This document shows, piece after piece, positions 16,556-25,150 of a DNA stretch of 64,000 nucleotides. The DNA lies in the NCBI RefSeq assembly GCF_012396365.1, contig NZ_JAAXPG010000021.1, positions 82,075-146,074 of the forward strand, read 5' to 3'. The stretch is from Nocardiopsis alborubida (GTDB lineage Bacteria; Actinomycetota; Actinomycetes; Streptosporangiales; Streptosporangiaceae). Each line of letters starts with the position of its first letter. Position 1 is the stretch's first letter. The notes beneath the pieces are model-generated. The model was given only the letters and a program-made list of their open reading frames with translations. It ran no database searches and was not told the DNA's origin. The translations under genes and the position numbers were made by a program.

Positions 16556-18568
16556 ATGCCCGGCCCCACCAGCCCCCGCTCACGGCTCATTTCGGCCGTC
16601 GTTCTCCCGGTGCTGCTGATCCTCCTCCCGGTCCTCGGCGCCACCACCCCCGCCTCGGCGCAACCCGAGCCCGGGGCCGGGGCCCACGAGGAGCGTGCCA
16701 CCCCCGCGGAGCACTACGCCGCCCTGCTGGCCGAGCAGCGCGAGGGCGCCGCCGTGGTCGTGGACGACGCCCTGGTCGGCCGGTACGACCTGGAGGAGCT
16801 GGAGGCCGACCTCCACGACTCCTTCGGCGCCCTGGACGTGCCCTACCACGTCGTGGCCAGCCCCTTCCCCGGCACGGAGCCGCAGTGGGGAGGGGACATG
16901 CTGCCCGCCCTGGCCGACCGCGTCGGGGCGGACGGCCTCTACGTCCTCCTCCAGCCCGACAGCGTTCCCCTGGCCCGGGCCGCGGGCGTCGACCTCCCGG
17001 TGGAGGCCGCCTCCGACGCGGTTCGCTACTCCCCCGAGCTGAACTACTACGGCGCCCCCCTCGACGAGGTCGCCGACGCCTTCGCGCTGGCCCTGGCCGA
17101 CCCGGACGCGCAGGCCACGGCCGACCGCCTCCGGCAGGAGTACTCCGCCGAGCAGGACGCCTACCGGACCCCCACGGCCTGGGAGGAGTTCCTGGAGGAC
17201 CTGGACCCGACGAGGTCGGTCGGGCCCAGCAACCTGGGCTTCCTGGTGAGCACCGCGACCGGCGCGCTGCTCACCCTGTCCCTCTTCCACGTGTGGTGGA
17301 CGCGCCGCAGGGGAGGCAGCACGGTCGCCGCGGTCGCCGTCGCCGCGGTGTTCGGGCTGGCCCTGCCCGCCGCCGGTGTGGCCGGGGCCCTGCACTACAT
17401 GGACAGCGTGCCCCTGGACGCGAACGAGCTCCCCGACCCCCTGGAACAGGCCCGGTCGGAGCCGCCCTACGTGCCCTCCACCGTGCGCGTGGAACGGGTG
17501 CTGGACGGGCTCGGCGACGGCCCCCTCTACGTGGACCCCCTGAGCCCGCTGCCCCGCGAGGGGCTCGCGGAGGTCGCCGAGCGCGCGGAGCGGTCCTCCG
17601 TCCCGGTGTACGCGGTCGTCCTGCCGATGGCCGCCACCGACGAGAGCGAGGGCGAACCGGACCGGTTCGCGCACGCGATGCACCACGTCCTGGGTGAGGA
17701 CGGCGTCTACGCGATCATCACCCAGGAGTCCTACGAGGAGACGCCCGAGACCACCGTGCTCGCCTTCGGGACCGGCCTGGAGTCCTACTACCTGGACCGG
17801 GAGCTGGACGAGGGCGGCGCCACGACCCCGGCGCAGGAGCTCGGCCTGCTGCTGGACGCGATCGAGCAGCTCCCGCGCGAACCGGAGGCGGGGGACCCGC
17901 TGCCCCCCGAGACCCCCACGACCGTTCCAGAACCGCGGACGGAGCGCTTCTGGGAGGACTTCTGGGCCGGGGCGCTGTTCCTGGGCCCCATGCTCGGCGC
18001 GATCCTGCTGGGCACGGTGCTGGGAACGGCGCTCCTGGTACGGGGTTCGCGCGGGGTACGCGAACGCCAGCCCTCATCGCGGGCCCTGCGCCGCACCGCC
18101 GAGCGCGAGCGCGCGCGACTGGCCGCCCTGGTCTCCTCCGACCGGTCCACGAGCCTCCCCGGATCGATGATGCCCCCGGTCGAGGCGGCTCTGATGGTCA
18201 TGGACGCCGACCCCGACGACCTGGACCTGGTCGGCGTGGCGGTCGTCTCCCGCAGGGCGCACGCCGCGCTGGACGACCCCGGCTCCGCGAACGCCTCTCC
18301 GTGCATGGTCAACCCCCTGCACGGCCCCGCCACGGCGTTCAAGCGCACCGGTCCACGGGACCGGCGCGGCCTGTTCCCCGTGTGCCGGGAGTGCGCCGAC
18401 CTGACCGACCAGCAGCGCACGGCCGCCCTGTTGCGGGTGCGCGACGGTGCGGGGACGCGGCGGGACCACCTGTCGATGAACGAGCGCGCGTGGGTCGAGT
18501 ACCGCTTCGGGGCCAAGAACCCCGCGCGTATGGCCGAGAGGCTCCTGGAGGAGATCGATGCCCGCTGA
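16556..18568 (+). CDS. secreted/membrane protein with duplicated outer domain and C-NPLHG...CxxC cytoplasmic domain
   Basis: A 670-residue protein. A signal peptide (about 1-37) leads into an outer domain (about 45-220), two membrane spans (about 225-247 and 256-281), a second outer domain (about 290-460), a third span (about 475-495) and a cytoplasmic tail. The two outer domains look like copies of each other (VVVDDALVGRYDLEEL against LYVDPLSPLPREGLAEV). The tail ends in a possible zinc site: Cys583 and His589 in CMVNPLHG, then Cys610 and Cys613 in CRECAD. The next gene repeats the same plan in shorter form and overlaps by 11 nt. I do not recognise a named family. Confidence 0.75.
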   Translation: MPGPTSPRSRLISAVVLPVLLILLPVLGATTPASAQPEPGAGAHEERATPAEHYAALLAEQREGAAVVVDDALVGRYDLEELEADLHDSFGALDVPYHVVASPFPGTEPQWGGDMLPALADRVGADGLYVLLQPDSVPLARAAGVDLPVEAASDAVRYSPELNYYGAPLDEVADAFALALADPDAQATADRLRQEYSAEQDAYRTPTAWEEFLEDLDPTRSVGPSNLGFLVSTATGALLTLSLFHVWWTRRRGGSTVAAVAVAAVFGLALPAAGVAGALHYMDSVPLDANELPDPLEQARSEPPYVPSTVRVERVLDGLGDGPLYVDPLSPLPREGLAEVAERAERSSVPVYAVVLPMAATDESEGEPDRFAHAMHHVLGEDGVYAIITQESYEETPETTVLAFGTGLESYYLDRELDEGGATTPAQELGLLLDAIEQLPREPEAGDPLPPETPTTVPEPRTERFWEDFWAGALFLGPMLGAILLGTVLGTALLVRGSRGVRERQPSSRALRRTAERERARLAALVSSDRSTSLPGSMMPPVEAALMVMDADPDDLDLVGVAVVSRRAHAALDDPGSANASPCMVNPLHGPATAFKRTGPRDRRGLFPVCRECADLTDQQRTAALLRVRDGAGTRRDHLSMNERAWVEYRFGAKNPARMAERLLEEIDAR

Positions 18569-19895
18569 TTCCCCGCAGGCCCGGTACACGGCGCGGGCGC
18601 TGGCCGCGACCTGCGCCGTGCTGCTCCTGTGCCCCGCGACCGCCGCCCTGGCCCAGGACCTGGACGCGCAGGACCGCACCCAGGCCATCGCCGACGCGCT
18701 GGAGGAGTCGCCGGTCTACGTCGACCCCGCCTACGAGTCCGCCTTCCCGGCCGAGGACCAGGAGCGCGTCGCCGGGGTCATCGAGTCCTCCGACCTGGAC
18801 CTGTACGTGATCGCGGTGCCCCTGACGGTCGGTGACGCCTGGAACGGGGACGCGGCCACGCTCGTGTCGGTCGTGCACGACCGCAGGGGCGGCGGCGAGG
18901 GGCACTACCTGGCCTACGAGGAGGCGTCGGGGTTCCACGGGGAGGACTACGGTCCCGGTGTCCAGGAGGCGGCCCCCGCGCACCACGGGGCCCTGGCCGC
19001 CTCCTACGGGACGGACTTCGACGGCTCCATGCTCCAGCAGGCCGACGCGGCCGTGGAGGCCGCGCTGTCCGACGACCCGCGCGCGGCCTACGAGGCGGCC
19101 CTCCAGGCCTACGAGGAGGCCAATCCCCACATCACCGGCATGGGCGGGGGCGCCGGGCAGGGGAGCGGCACGGGATCCGGCCCGCTGTTCGCGGTCGGGG
19201 CCGTCATCGCGGTCCTGCTCGTGATCATGTCGGCGCTGTTCGTGCGCGGCCGCCTCACCGCACGCGTGGGCAGGCGCAGGGCGGCCTCCATCACCCAGCA
19301 CGCGGCCTTCGACAACGCCGACCGCGCCCAGCTGGACTCCCTGGTCGAACAGGGCGAGCGCGACCTCATCGAGGTGGGGGAGCGTCTGAGCCTCATGGAC
19401 GCGGACCCGGGGGCCGACGCCAAGTCGGGCCAGAGCCTCCAGCGCGCCCTGGACGCCCGGTCCGCCGCCGCGGCCGTCCACGACCGGATGGCCGCCGAGG
19501 GAGCCACCCTGCCCGACGCCGTGGGCGTGCTCGTGCTGCTCGACATCGCCGAGGACGCGCTGGAGAGCGCGGCCAGGGGCTCGCGCTCCGCCGTCCGGCG
19601 CCGCCACTGCTACGCCAACCCGCTGCACGGCACGAACACCAAGGTGACGCCCTGGCGGGAGTTCGGCGGCACGCGCACCATCCGCGTCCCGCTGTGCGCC
19701 GACTGCGCCAAGGCCGTCCGCAACCGGGCGCGTCCCGTGGTCCTGCCCGCCGAGCACGAGGGCGCGCAGGTGCCCTACTACGAGGTGCCCGCGGAGGAGA
19801 GCGTGTGGGCCGCCACCGGCTACGGCACGCTCACCGACGACCTCGTCCAGCGCGTCCAGCGCGGCGACCACCGGCCCCGGGGGCGGGCCCGCTGA
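18558..19895 (+). CDS. shorter paralog with the same C-NPLHG...CxxC domain
   Basis: A 445-residue protein. A signal peptide (about 1-33) is followed by one outer domain (about 35-200, opening with ALEESPVYVDPAYESAFP), a Gly-rich linker, one membrane span (about 210-232) and a cytoplasmic domain. The last part has Cys351 and His357 in CYANPLHG, then Cys380 and Cys383 in CADCAK, matching the tail of the preceding protein with similar spacing. The ATG overlaps that gene by 11 nt, so the two are co-translated and probably act together at the membrane. Cys-His spacing suggests zinc binding, which is inferred. No enzymatic motif is visible. Confidence 0.75.
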   Translation: MPADSPQARYTARALAATCAVLLLCPATAALAQDLDAQDRTQAIADALEESPVYVDPAYESAFPAEDQERVAGVIESSDLDLYVIAVPLTVGDAWNGDAATLVSVVHDRRGGGEGHYLAYEEASGFHGEDYGPGVQEAAPAHHGALAASYGTDFDGSMLQQADAAVEAALSDDPRAAYEAALQAYEEANPHITGMGGGAGQGSGTGSGPLFAVGAVIAVLLVIMSALFVRGRLTARVGRRRAASITQHAAFDNADRAQLDSLVEQGERDLIEVGERLSLMDADPGADAKSGQSLQRALDARSAAAAVHDRMAAEGATLPDAVGVLVLLDIAEDALESAARGSRSAVRRRHCYANPLHGTNTKVTPWREFGGTRTIRVPLCADCAKAVRNRARPVVLPAEHEGAQVPYYEVPAEESVWAATGYGTLTDDLVQRVQRGDHRPRGRAR

Positions 19896-20032
19896 CGGTC
19901 CGGCCGTGACGCGGGAAGGTATTCGGACGGGCACGGGGAGAGAACGTTTCGCCCCCGCAGGGCATCGGACCAGAGGGGACGGGACTTCGGTGCCCGCCCA
20001 TGTCCCCGGGTCCGGGCCGACCGAAACGTGGC

Positions 20033-20038
20033 TATAGT
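20033..20038 (+). promoter_or_regulatory. -10 element upstream of the Ser/Thr kinase gene
   Basis: TATAGT stands in otherwise GC-rich DNA 61 bp before the kinase start. No convincing -35 is seen. Confidence 0.35.
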
Positions 20039-20099
20039 TCCCACGGGCCCGTCATGGGTTCGCCGGGGGAAGCGATGACGACGGATACGGGGTGGCCTG

Positions 20100-22418
20100 G
20101 TGGAGGACCAGCACGTCCAGAAGGGTAGCGGCGGGGCGGGCCAGCCCTCCGGCCGCACGGCGGGGAAGTACCGGCTGGTGCGGTCGCTGGGGCGCGGCGG
20201 TTTCGGGGAGGTGTTCCTCGGAGAGGACCCCGACGGCGGTCGCGCCGCGGTCAAGATCCTGCACGCCAGCTGGGCGGGGGATCCGGAGATGCGCCGCCGC
20301 TTCAGCACCGAGGTCGAGCAGGCCCGGCGGGTGAGCGGGTTCTGCATCGCCGCGATCCTGGACGCCGACCCCGGGGCCGCCGAGCCGTGGATCGCCACCG
20401 AGTTCATCGACGGACCCACGCTCCAGCGCGCCGTGGCCACCGCGGGCCCGCGCGGCGGCGTCGAACTGCACCGCCTGGCCGTCTCCACGGCCACCGCGCT
20501 GGCCGCGATCCACGCGGCCGGGGTCGTGCACCGCGACCTCAAACCCGACAACATCATGCTGGCCGCGGACGGGCCGCGGGTGATCGACTTCGGCATCGCC
20601 CGCGCGGTCGAGACCACCTCGGTCACCGCCAGCGGTGTGGTGGGCACGATCGGGTACATGGCGCCCGAGCAGCTGGAGGGCATGCGGCTGACCTCGGCGG
20701 TGGACATCTTCTCCTGGGGCTCGGTGATGGTCTACGCCGCCACCGGGCACGAGGCCTTCCCCGGGCCGACCCAGGCCTCCCGCATCGCCCGCATCCTGGG
20801 CGGCGAGCCCGACCTCGGCCCCCTCACCGAGCCGCTGGCCGGGATCGTCCGAGCCTGCCTGGACAAGGATCCCGACCGGCGCCCCGACGCCACCACCCTG
20901 CTCAACCAGCTGATCTCCGCACCCGCCGAGGGCACGGCCGCGCGCTCGGCGGCCCCGGCGCGGCCGGGCGACGGCGGCACCCGGGTCCTGCCTCCGCCCG
21001 ACGCGCGCACCCGGGTGGAGACCGGCCCCACCCGGGTCGCCCCCGACGAGCACCCGCGGGCCCACCCCACCCGAGTGGCTCCTTCGGTTCCGGTGGACGC
21101 GACCCGCGCCTACACGCAGATGGCCCCGGGCGCCGCCGCGGCCGGTCTGGCGCCGCCGTCCGCGCCGTCGTACTCCACGGCTCCGCCGCCCTACTCCCCG
21201 CCCTCCGAGACGGGTGCGGTGAACGGTGCCCACACGCCGCCGTCCCGTCTCCCGCTGTCCGGGGCGGGTCCGGCCAGCGGCCTCCACACCTCGCCGCCGT
21301 ACCGGCCGGGCGTACCCCCGTACCACTTCCACGGCATCCGGTTCACCGATCCGGGAGACCTGGCCGAGGCCATGCAGCAGAACTGGAGCGCGGCCGTCCA
21401 GGTCTTCAGCGACCCGGCCGAACGGGCGGCCCTGGGCGCCTGGCTCGTCGACGACCTCGGCGACACCACGGTGGACCGCTCCCTGTTCCGGGGGCACGTC
21501 AACAACGACGCCAACCTGGCGCTGGCCTCGTTCGTCTCCCAGCTGCGCCCCGACCTGCCGCCGATCTTCCGCGGCCGGGGCGCCACCGTGGCCGAGCTGG
21601 GCGAGATGTTCGACGACCCGCGCCCCCTGCTGACCGGTGCGCCCAAGGCCAACGAGATGGTCCTGATGGCCCGCCCGAGCGTGCTCAGGACCATGGGCGC
21701 CCACCACGGTGCCGACTCCGCCGACCTGATGCGCCTCGCCGAGCAGCTCGACGAGGCCGAGCGGGCCGCCAACGCCTTCCAGGAGCAGCTCACCGGCGAG
21801 CTGGAGGGCTGGCGCGCGGCGCGCATCAGCGTGAGCGCGGGCCTCATCCTGGCCTTCCTGCTGCGCCCCGAGCGCCTGGTGCCGCCCGGCGACGGCGGTG
21901 ACACGGGTCTGGGGGAGTGGGTGTCGATCCTCTGGAGCCGTGTCGAGGGGGCGCCGGTCCCCGTCAGCGCCGGGTACGCGGCCGTGGTCTACGGCGCCCT
22001 GTCGACCATGCGGTCGCTGGCCGAGCAGCGGCGGAGCTGGGAGACCCGGCACAACGAGGTCAGCACCGACCACGCCGCCCTGCGCCGCGGGGTGAGGCTC
22101 CAGGAGCAGCTGCTCCTGAGCCTGCGGATCTGCCGGTTCGCCATCTTCGGCATCCCCGCCGGTCTGCTCGCCGGGATGGCGACGGGCAACGGCGTGGAGG
22201 GGGCCGCGGGCCTGCTCATGTCCGTGGGCGTGCTCGGCCTGGTCGGGGCGATCGCCCTGGAGGTGACCGTGCGGGTCGTCTCCGGCGGCGTGGCCCGGCG
22301 CAACCAGCGCTCCCACGAGCTCAACGGCGCGGCGGCGCAGCTGCCGCAGCTGACGTCGGGCGTCGCCCGCATCCAGGACGACCTGCGCAGGGCCAGGGAG
22401 ATCTGCGGGCGGCGCTGA
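20100..22418 (+). CDS. membrane-anchored serine/threonine protein kinase
   Basis: A 772-residue PknB-type kinase. The N-terminal kinase domain (about residues 24-285) has the Gly loop LGRGGFGEVF, Lys52 in AAVKILH, catalytic Asp146 in HRDLKPDN, DFG in VIDFGIAR and APEQ in YMAPEQLEG. A Pro/Thr/Arg-rich linker (about 285-400) contains repeated TRV motifs. The C-terminal part has a soluble region around PYHFHGIRF and about four hydrophobic segments, so the protein is membrane-bound but lacks PASTA domains. It follows the twin membrane proteins, which are possible partners. The GTG start is weakly supported; a 17-codon upstream ORF (20074-20127) overlaps it. Confidence 0.88.
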   Translation: MEDQHVQKGSGGAGQPSGRTAGKYRLVRSLGRGGFGEVFLGEDPDGGRAAVKILHASWAGDPEMRRRFSTEVEQARRVSGFCIAAILDADPGAAEPWIATEFIDGPTLQRAVATAGPRGGVELHRLAVSTATALAAIHAAGVVHRDLKPDNIMLAADGPRVIDFGIARAVETTSVTASGVVGTIGYMAPEQLEGMRLTSAVDIFSWGSVMVYAATGHEAFPGPTQASRIARILGGEPDLGPLTEPLAGIVRACLDKDPDRRPDATTLLNQLISAPAEGTAARSAAPARPGDGGTRVLPPPDARTRVETGPTRVAPDEHPRAHPTRVAPSVPVDATRAYTQMAPGAAAAGLAPPSAPSYSTAPPPYSPPSETGAVNGAHTPPSRLPLSGAGPASGLHTSPPYRPGVPPYHFHGIRFTDPGDLAEAMQQNWSAAVQVFSDPAERAALGAWLVDDLGDTTVDRSLFRGHVNNDANLALASFVSQLRPDLPPIFRGRGATVAELGEMFDDPRPLLTGAPKANEMVLMARPSVLRTMGAHHGADSADLMRLAEQLDEAERAANAFQEQLTGELEGWRAARISVSAGLILAFLLRPERLVPPGDGGDTGLGEWVSILWSRVEGAPVPVSAGYAAVVYGALSTMRSLAEQRRSWETRHNEVSTDHAALRRGVRLQEQLLLSLRICRFAIFGIPAGLLAGMATGNGVEGAAGLLMSVGVLGLVGAIALEVTVRVVSGGVARRNQRSHELNGAAAQLPQLTSGVARIQDDLRRAREICGRR

Positions 22419-22436
22419 CCCGCGCGCCGCGCCGAC

Positions 22437-22832
22437 CGCGCTTCGGACTTCGCCTTCACCATCGACGGCTTCGCCGCGGCACTCGACCTGGGCCCACGGG
22501 CCGTCTCGGCCCTGCGCCGGGCGGTCGAGGAGTACCACTTCGGGGGCGATCCGACCGTGTGGACCCGCTTCTCCGTGGCCGAGGGGGCCTCCGGCCTCAC
22601 CCAGCCGCTCCTGTTGCTGCACGACGAGCACGACGCCGTCGTGCCAACGGCGCAGTCGCACCTGACGCTGGCCGCCCACCACGGGCGCGCGCGTCTGGTC
22701 ACCACCTCAGGCCTGGGGCACAGCGCGCTGCTCTCCGACGCGGCCGTGCTCGACACCATCACCGGGTTCGTCCGCGAGGCCCGCGAACCGGTCCGCGACG
22801 GTGGGCGACCGCCGGGAGGGGCCGGGGCCTGA
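22437..22832 (+). pseudogene. alpha/beta-hydrolase C-terminal remnant
   Basis: Reading in one frame from just after the kinase stop gives DFAFTIDGFAAALDLG and then LLLLHDEHDAVVP and TSGLGHSALL. These are the late parts of an alpha/beta-hydrolase, including the acid (DEHDAVVP) and the catalytic-His region (LGHSALL). The N-terminal half, with the nucleophile elbow, is missing because the kinase gene ends immediately before. There is no ribosome binding site or convincing start. It is best read as a decayed gene, though a 91-codon internal frame (22557-22832) is open. Confidence 0.6.
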
Positions 22833-22848
22833 GCGGTCCGGCGGCCGG

Positions 22849-23457
22849 TCACCGGGCGGGGTTGGCGACCACCACGTCAGCGTGCTCCCGGGGGCGGTCG
22901 CGCCGGTGGAACGCCTCCTCCTGCTCCGCCCACGCCTGCCGGTGCGGAGCGTAGACGGACGCGTCCCACCGGCCGTCCAACCGCCGCGTGCGTTCACCGT
23001 CGGGCGCGTCCACCCACACCAGCAGGTCCAGCAGGCCGCGCCCGGCGGCGGCGCCGGAGCCGCCGCCCTCCACCACGAGGACCCCGCCCGCCGCCACGTC
23101 GCCGGGCAGCGCCGTCCACTCCCGCGCGAACGCCCCCCGCCCCCAGTCGTAGCGCCGCCAGGCCGCCCGCTCCCCGCGCGCGAGCGGGGCCAGCACCCGC
23201 TCACGCAGCAGCTCGGAGCCCTCGTCCAGGCCGCGCCAGCCCGGATAGAGGTCCTCCATGGTCAGCACGGCGGCGGCCTCGCCCCGCCGGATCAGGGCCG
23301 CGCGCAGCGCGTCGGCCACCGTGCTCTTGCCCGCGCCCGATCGGCCCTCGACCGCCACGACGCGCGTTCGGGCCGAGGCCCGGACGGGCGGTGGGACAGC
23401 CCGCGCCAGGAGGTCGGCCCACCCGGGCTCGGCGGTGCTGATGCGTGCTCTGCTCAC
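22849..23457 (-). CDS. uridine kinase-like P-loop NTPase
   Basis: A 202-residue P-loop protein with Walker A EGRSGAGKST (near residue 37), TMEDLYPGW as the nucleoside-monophosphate-binding part, and VLVVEGGGSG as Walker B. The order matches the uridine/cytidine-kinase-like actinobacterial group, often annotated as AAA or (d)CMP kinase-like. The substrate is not determined by sequence. The start is GTG. It is divergent from the ROK regulator gene, about 109 bp away, and convergent with the hydrolase remnant. Confidence 0.75.
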   Translation of the reverse strand: MSRARISTAEPGWADLLARAVPPPVRASARTRVVAVEGRSGAGKSTVADALRAALIRRGEAAAVLTMEDLYPGWRGLDEGSELLRERVLAPLARGERAAWRRYDWGRGAFAREWTALPGDVAAGGVLVVEGGGSGAAAGRGLLDLLVWVDAPDGERTRRLDGRWDASVYAPHRQAWAEQEEAFHRRDRPREHADVVVANPAR

Positions 23458-23566
23458 CTTCGGACCCTAACGCGGCGGATGCGAAGTTCCGGCTTGCGTT
23501 CATTGCTTGTAGCATTCCTCGCAACAGTGCCGAAACTCGGCCGCGAAAGCAGGGGGAGGGCACCTG

Positions 23567-24742
23567 GTGACCGAGGCCGCCGCGACACCGGGATCACAGT
23601 CAGCCCTGCGCCGGGCCAACGAGCGGCGGGTCGTGGACGTGCTGCGCAGCGAGGGCACCCGCACCCAGGCCGAGCTGGCCCGGGCCACCGGCCTGTCCGC
23701 GGCCAGCGTCTCCAACATCGTCCGCGGCCTGCGCGCCGCCGGGACGGTCCTGGTGCGCAACACCTCCTCCAACGGCCGCCGGGCCAAGGCGATCACCCTC
23801 GTGCGCCAGCCCGGGGCGGTCGTGGCCGTGGACTTCACCGCCGGGGGCGTCCGCGTCGCGGTGGGCGACAGCGACGGCAACATGCTGGCCCGCGAGGAGA
23901 TCGGCTACGACGTGGCCTCCGACGCCGAGCGCGGGGTGCGCCGGGCCGCCTGGCTGGCCGAGACCATCCTGCTGCGCAGCCGGGTCGACCGGGGCGCCGT
24001 CTCCTCCGTGGTGGCCTCCATCCCGGGGCCGATCGACCCCGGCACCGGCGAGGTCGGCGGCATCTCCTGTCTGACCCGCTGGGCGGGCTTCCGCCCCGCC
24101 AAGGCGCTCACCGAGCGGCTGGGCCTGGAGGTGCTGGCCGAGAACGACGCCAACCTCGCGGTCCTGGCCGAACAGCACCGGGGCGCGGGCGTGGGCGCCG
24201 AGCACGTGGTCCACCTGGTCATCAGCGACGGCGTGGGCGCGGGCATCATGATGTCGGGCCAGCTCTTCCGCGGCGCGGGCGGCACGGCCGGGGAGATCGG
24301 GCACATCGCGCTGGACCCGCGCGGGCAGGTGTGCCGGTGCGGCAACCGGGGTTGCCTGGAGACCTTCGTCGGCGCGAGCTACCTGCTGGACATGCTGCCG
24401 CAGAACGCCGACGTGGCCCGCGGCCCCGGCCCCGCCCGGATCCCGGACATGGTGGCCGCGGCGCTGGAGGGCGACCCCGGCAGCCGCCGCATCATCGCCG
24501 AGGCGGGCACCGCGCTGGGCCAGGGCACCGCGATCGTGGCCAACCTGTTCAACCCGGACCGGGTCGTCGTGGGCGGTGACCTGGCCGAGGCCGGTGACCT
24601 GCTGCTGGAGCCGATGCGCCGGTCGATGGAGCTGGGTTCGCTGGGCAGCGCCCTGGAGCGGCTCGAACTGCTGCCGAGCGTGCTGGGCAGGGACGCCTCG
24701 CTGTACGGGGCGCTGCGCATGGCCGCCCAGCAGGCGAACTGA
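23567..24742 (+). CDS. ROK-family transcriptional regulator (XylR/NagC type)
   Basis: A 391-residue protein. A winged helix-turn-helix lies at about residues 10-70 (TQAELARATGLSAASVSNIV). The ROK domain follows, with the zinc signature CRCGNRGCLE near residues 256-265 preceded by the sugar-binding GHIALDP. Such proteins repress sugar-uptake operons and release DNA on binding the sugar or its phosphate. The next three genes encode a XylFGH-like transporter, which is the obvious target. The GTG start follows GGGGGAGGG. TTGCG...CGCAA around the upstream promoter may be an autoregulatory site. Confidence 0.9.
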   Translation: MTEAAATPGSQSALRRANERRVVDVLRSEGTRTQAELARATGLSAASVSNIVRGLRAAGTVLVRNTSSNGRRAKAITLVRQPGAVVAVDFTAGGVRVAVGDSDGNMLAREEIGYDVASDAERGVRRAAWLAETILLRSRVDRGAVSSVVASIPGPIDPGTGEVGGISCLTRWAGFRPAKALTERLGLEVLAENDANLAVLAEQHRGAGVGAEHVVHLVISDGVGAGIMMSGQLFRGAGGTAGEIGHIALDPRGQVCRCGNRGCLETFVGASYLLDMLPQNADVARGPGPARIPDMVAAALEGDPGSRRIIAEAGTALGQGTAIVANLFNPDRVVVGGDLAEAGDLLLEPMRRSMELGSLGSALERLELLPSVLGRDASLYGALRMAAQQAN

Positions 24743-25150
24743 CTTCTTGTGCCGCCGGTGACGGGGAAGCGCCGTGCGGTCGCACCGCGTTCCCGCGGTG
24801 GGCGTGCGGGCCTCCAGCGAGGGAACGCGGCAGGTCGGGCTGCGGACCGGGCCGCGGCCGGGTCCTTCGCTGAACAGGGCCCGCACGTAGGCTGACGGGG
24901 CGGCGAACACCGAGGTCAGTGCCGGAGCGGGCCGTCGTTCGGTAAAAACCGAAACTCCTTCACGTGAGCTCACACGTCCAGAACGCCGCTCTGGCCTGGG
25001 TTTTCCGTGGTTTCACAATCTGAACGCAAGGTCCGTGATGTTTCGGTTATGTGTTCAGGAGTTGACGGCAAGGTGGCGGCGGGGTTTGACTTCACTCCAC
25101 CACTCGCGAGTTCCACCGTCCGCATCCCCCGTCATGAGAGGTACCTAGCG
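24743..25150. other. 408-bp regulatory region before the sugar ABC operon
   Basis: No gene is seen. It holds a perfect 16-bp palindrome (24938-24953), a perfect 10-bp palindrome GTGAGCTCAC (24964-24973), a half-site TTTCGGTTATG (25041-25051) and AT-richer DNA around 25000-25060 that is the likely promoter. GAGAGGT at 25136-25142 is the ribosome binding site for the lipoprotein gene. Confidence 0.6.
24938..24953. promoter_or_regulatory. candidate ROK/XylR operator
   Basis: TTCGGTAAAAACCGAA is a perfect inverted repeat of 6-bp arms around an AAAA centre. The half-site TTCGGTTA recurs at 25042-25049. It lies between the ROK gene and the sugar transporter operon, so it is the best candidate for the regulator's binding site. 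Confidence 0.5.

Noticed and set aside
20052..22682. 876-codon open frame antisense to the kinase gene
   Set aside because: Composition artefact of high-GC codon bias; no domain is recognisable, and the sense frame has all kinase motifs.
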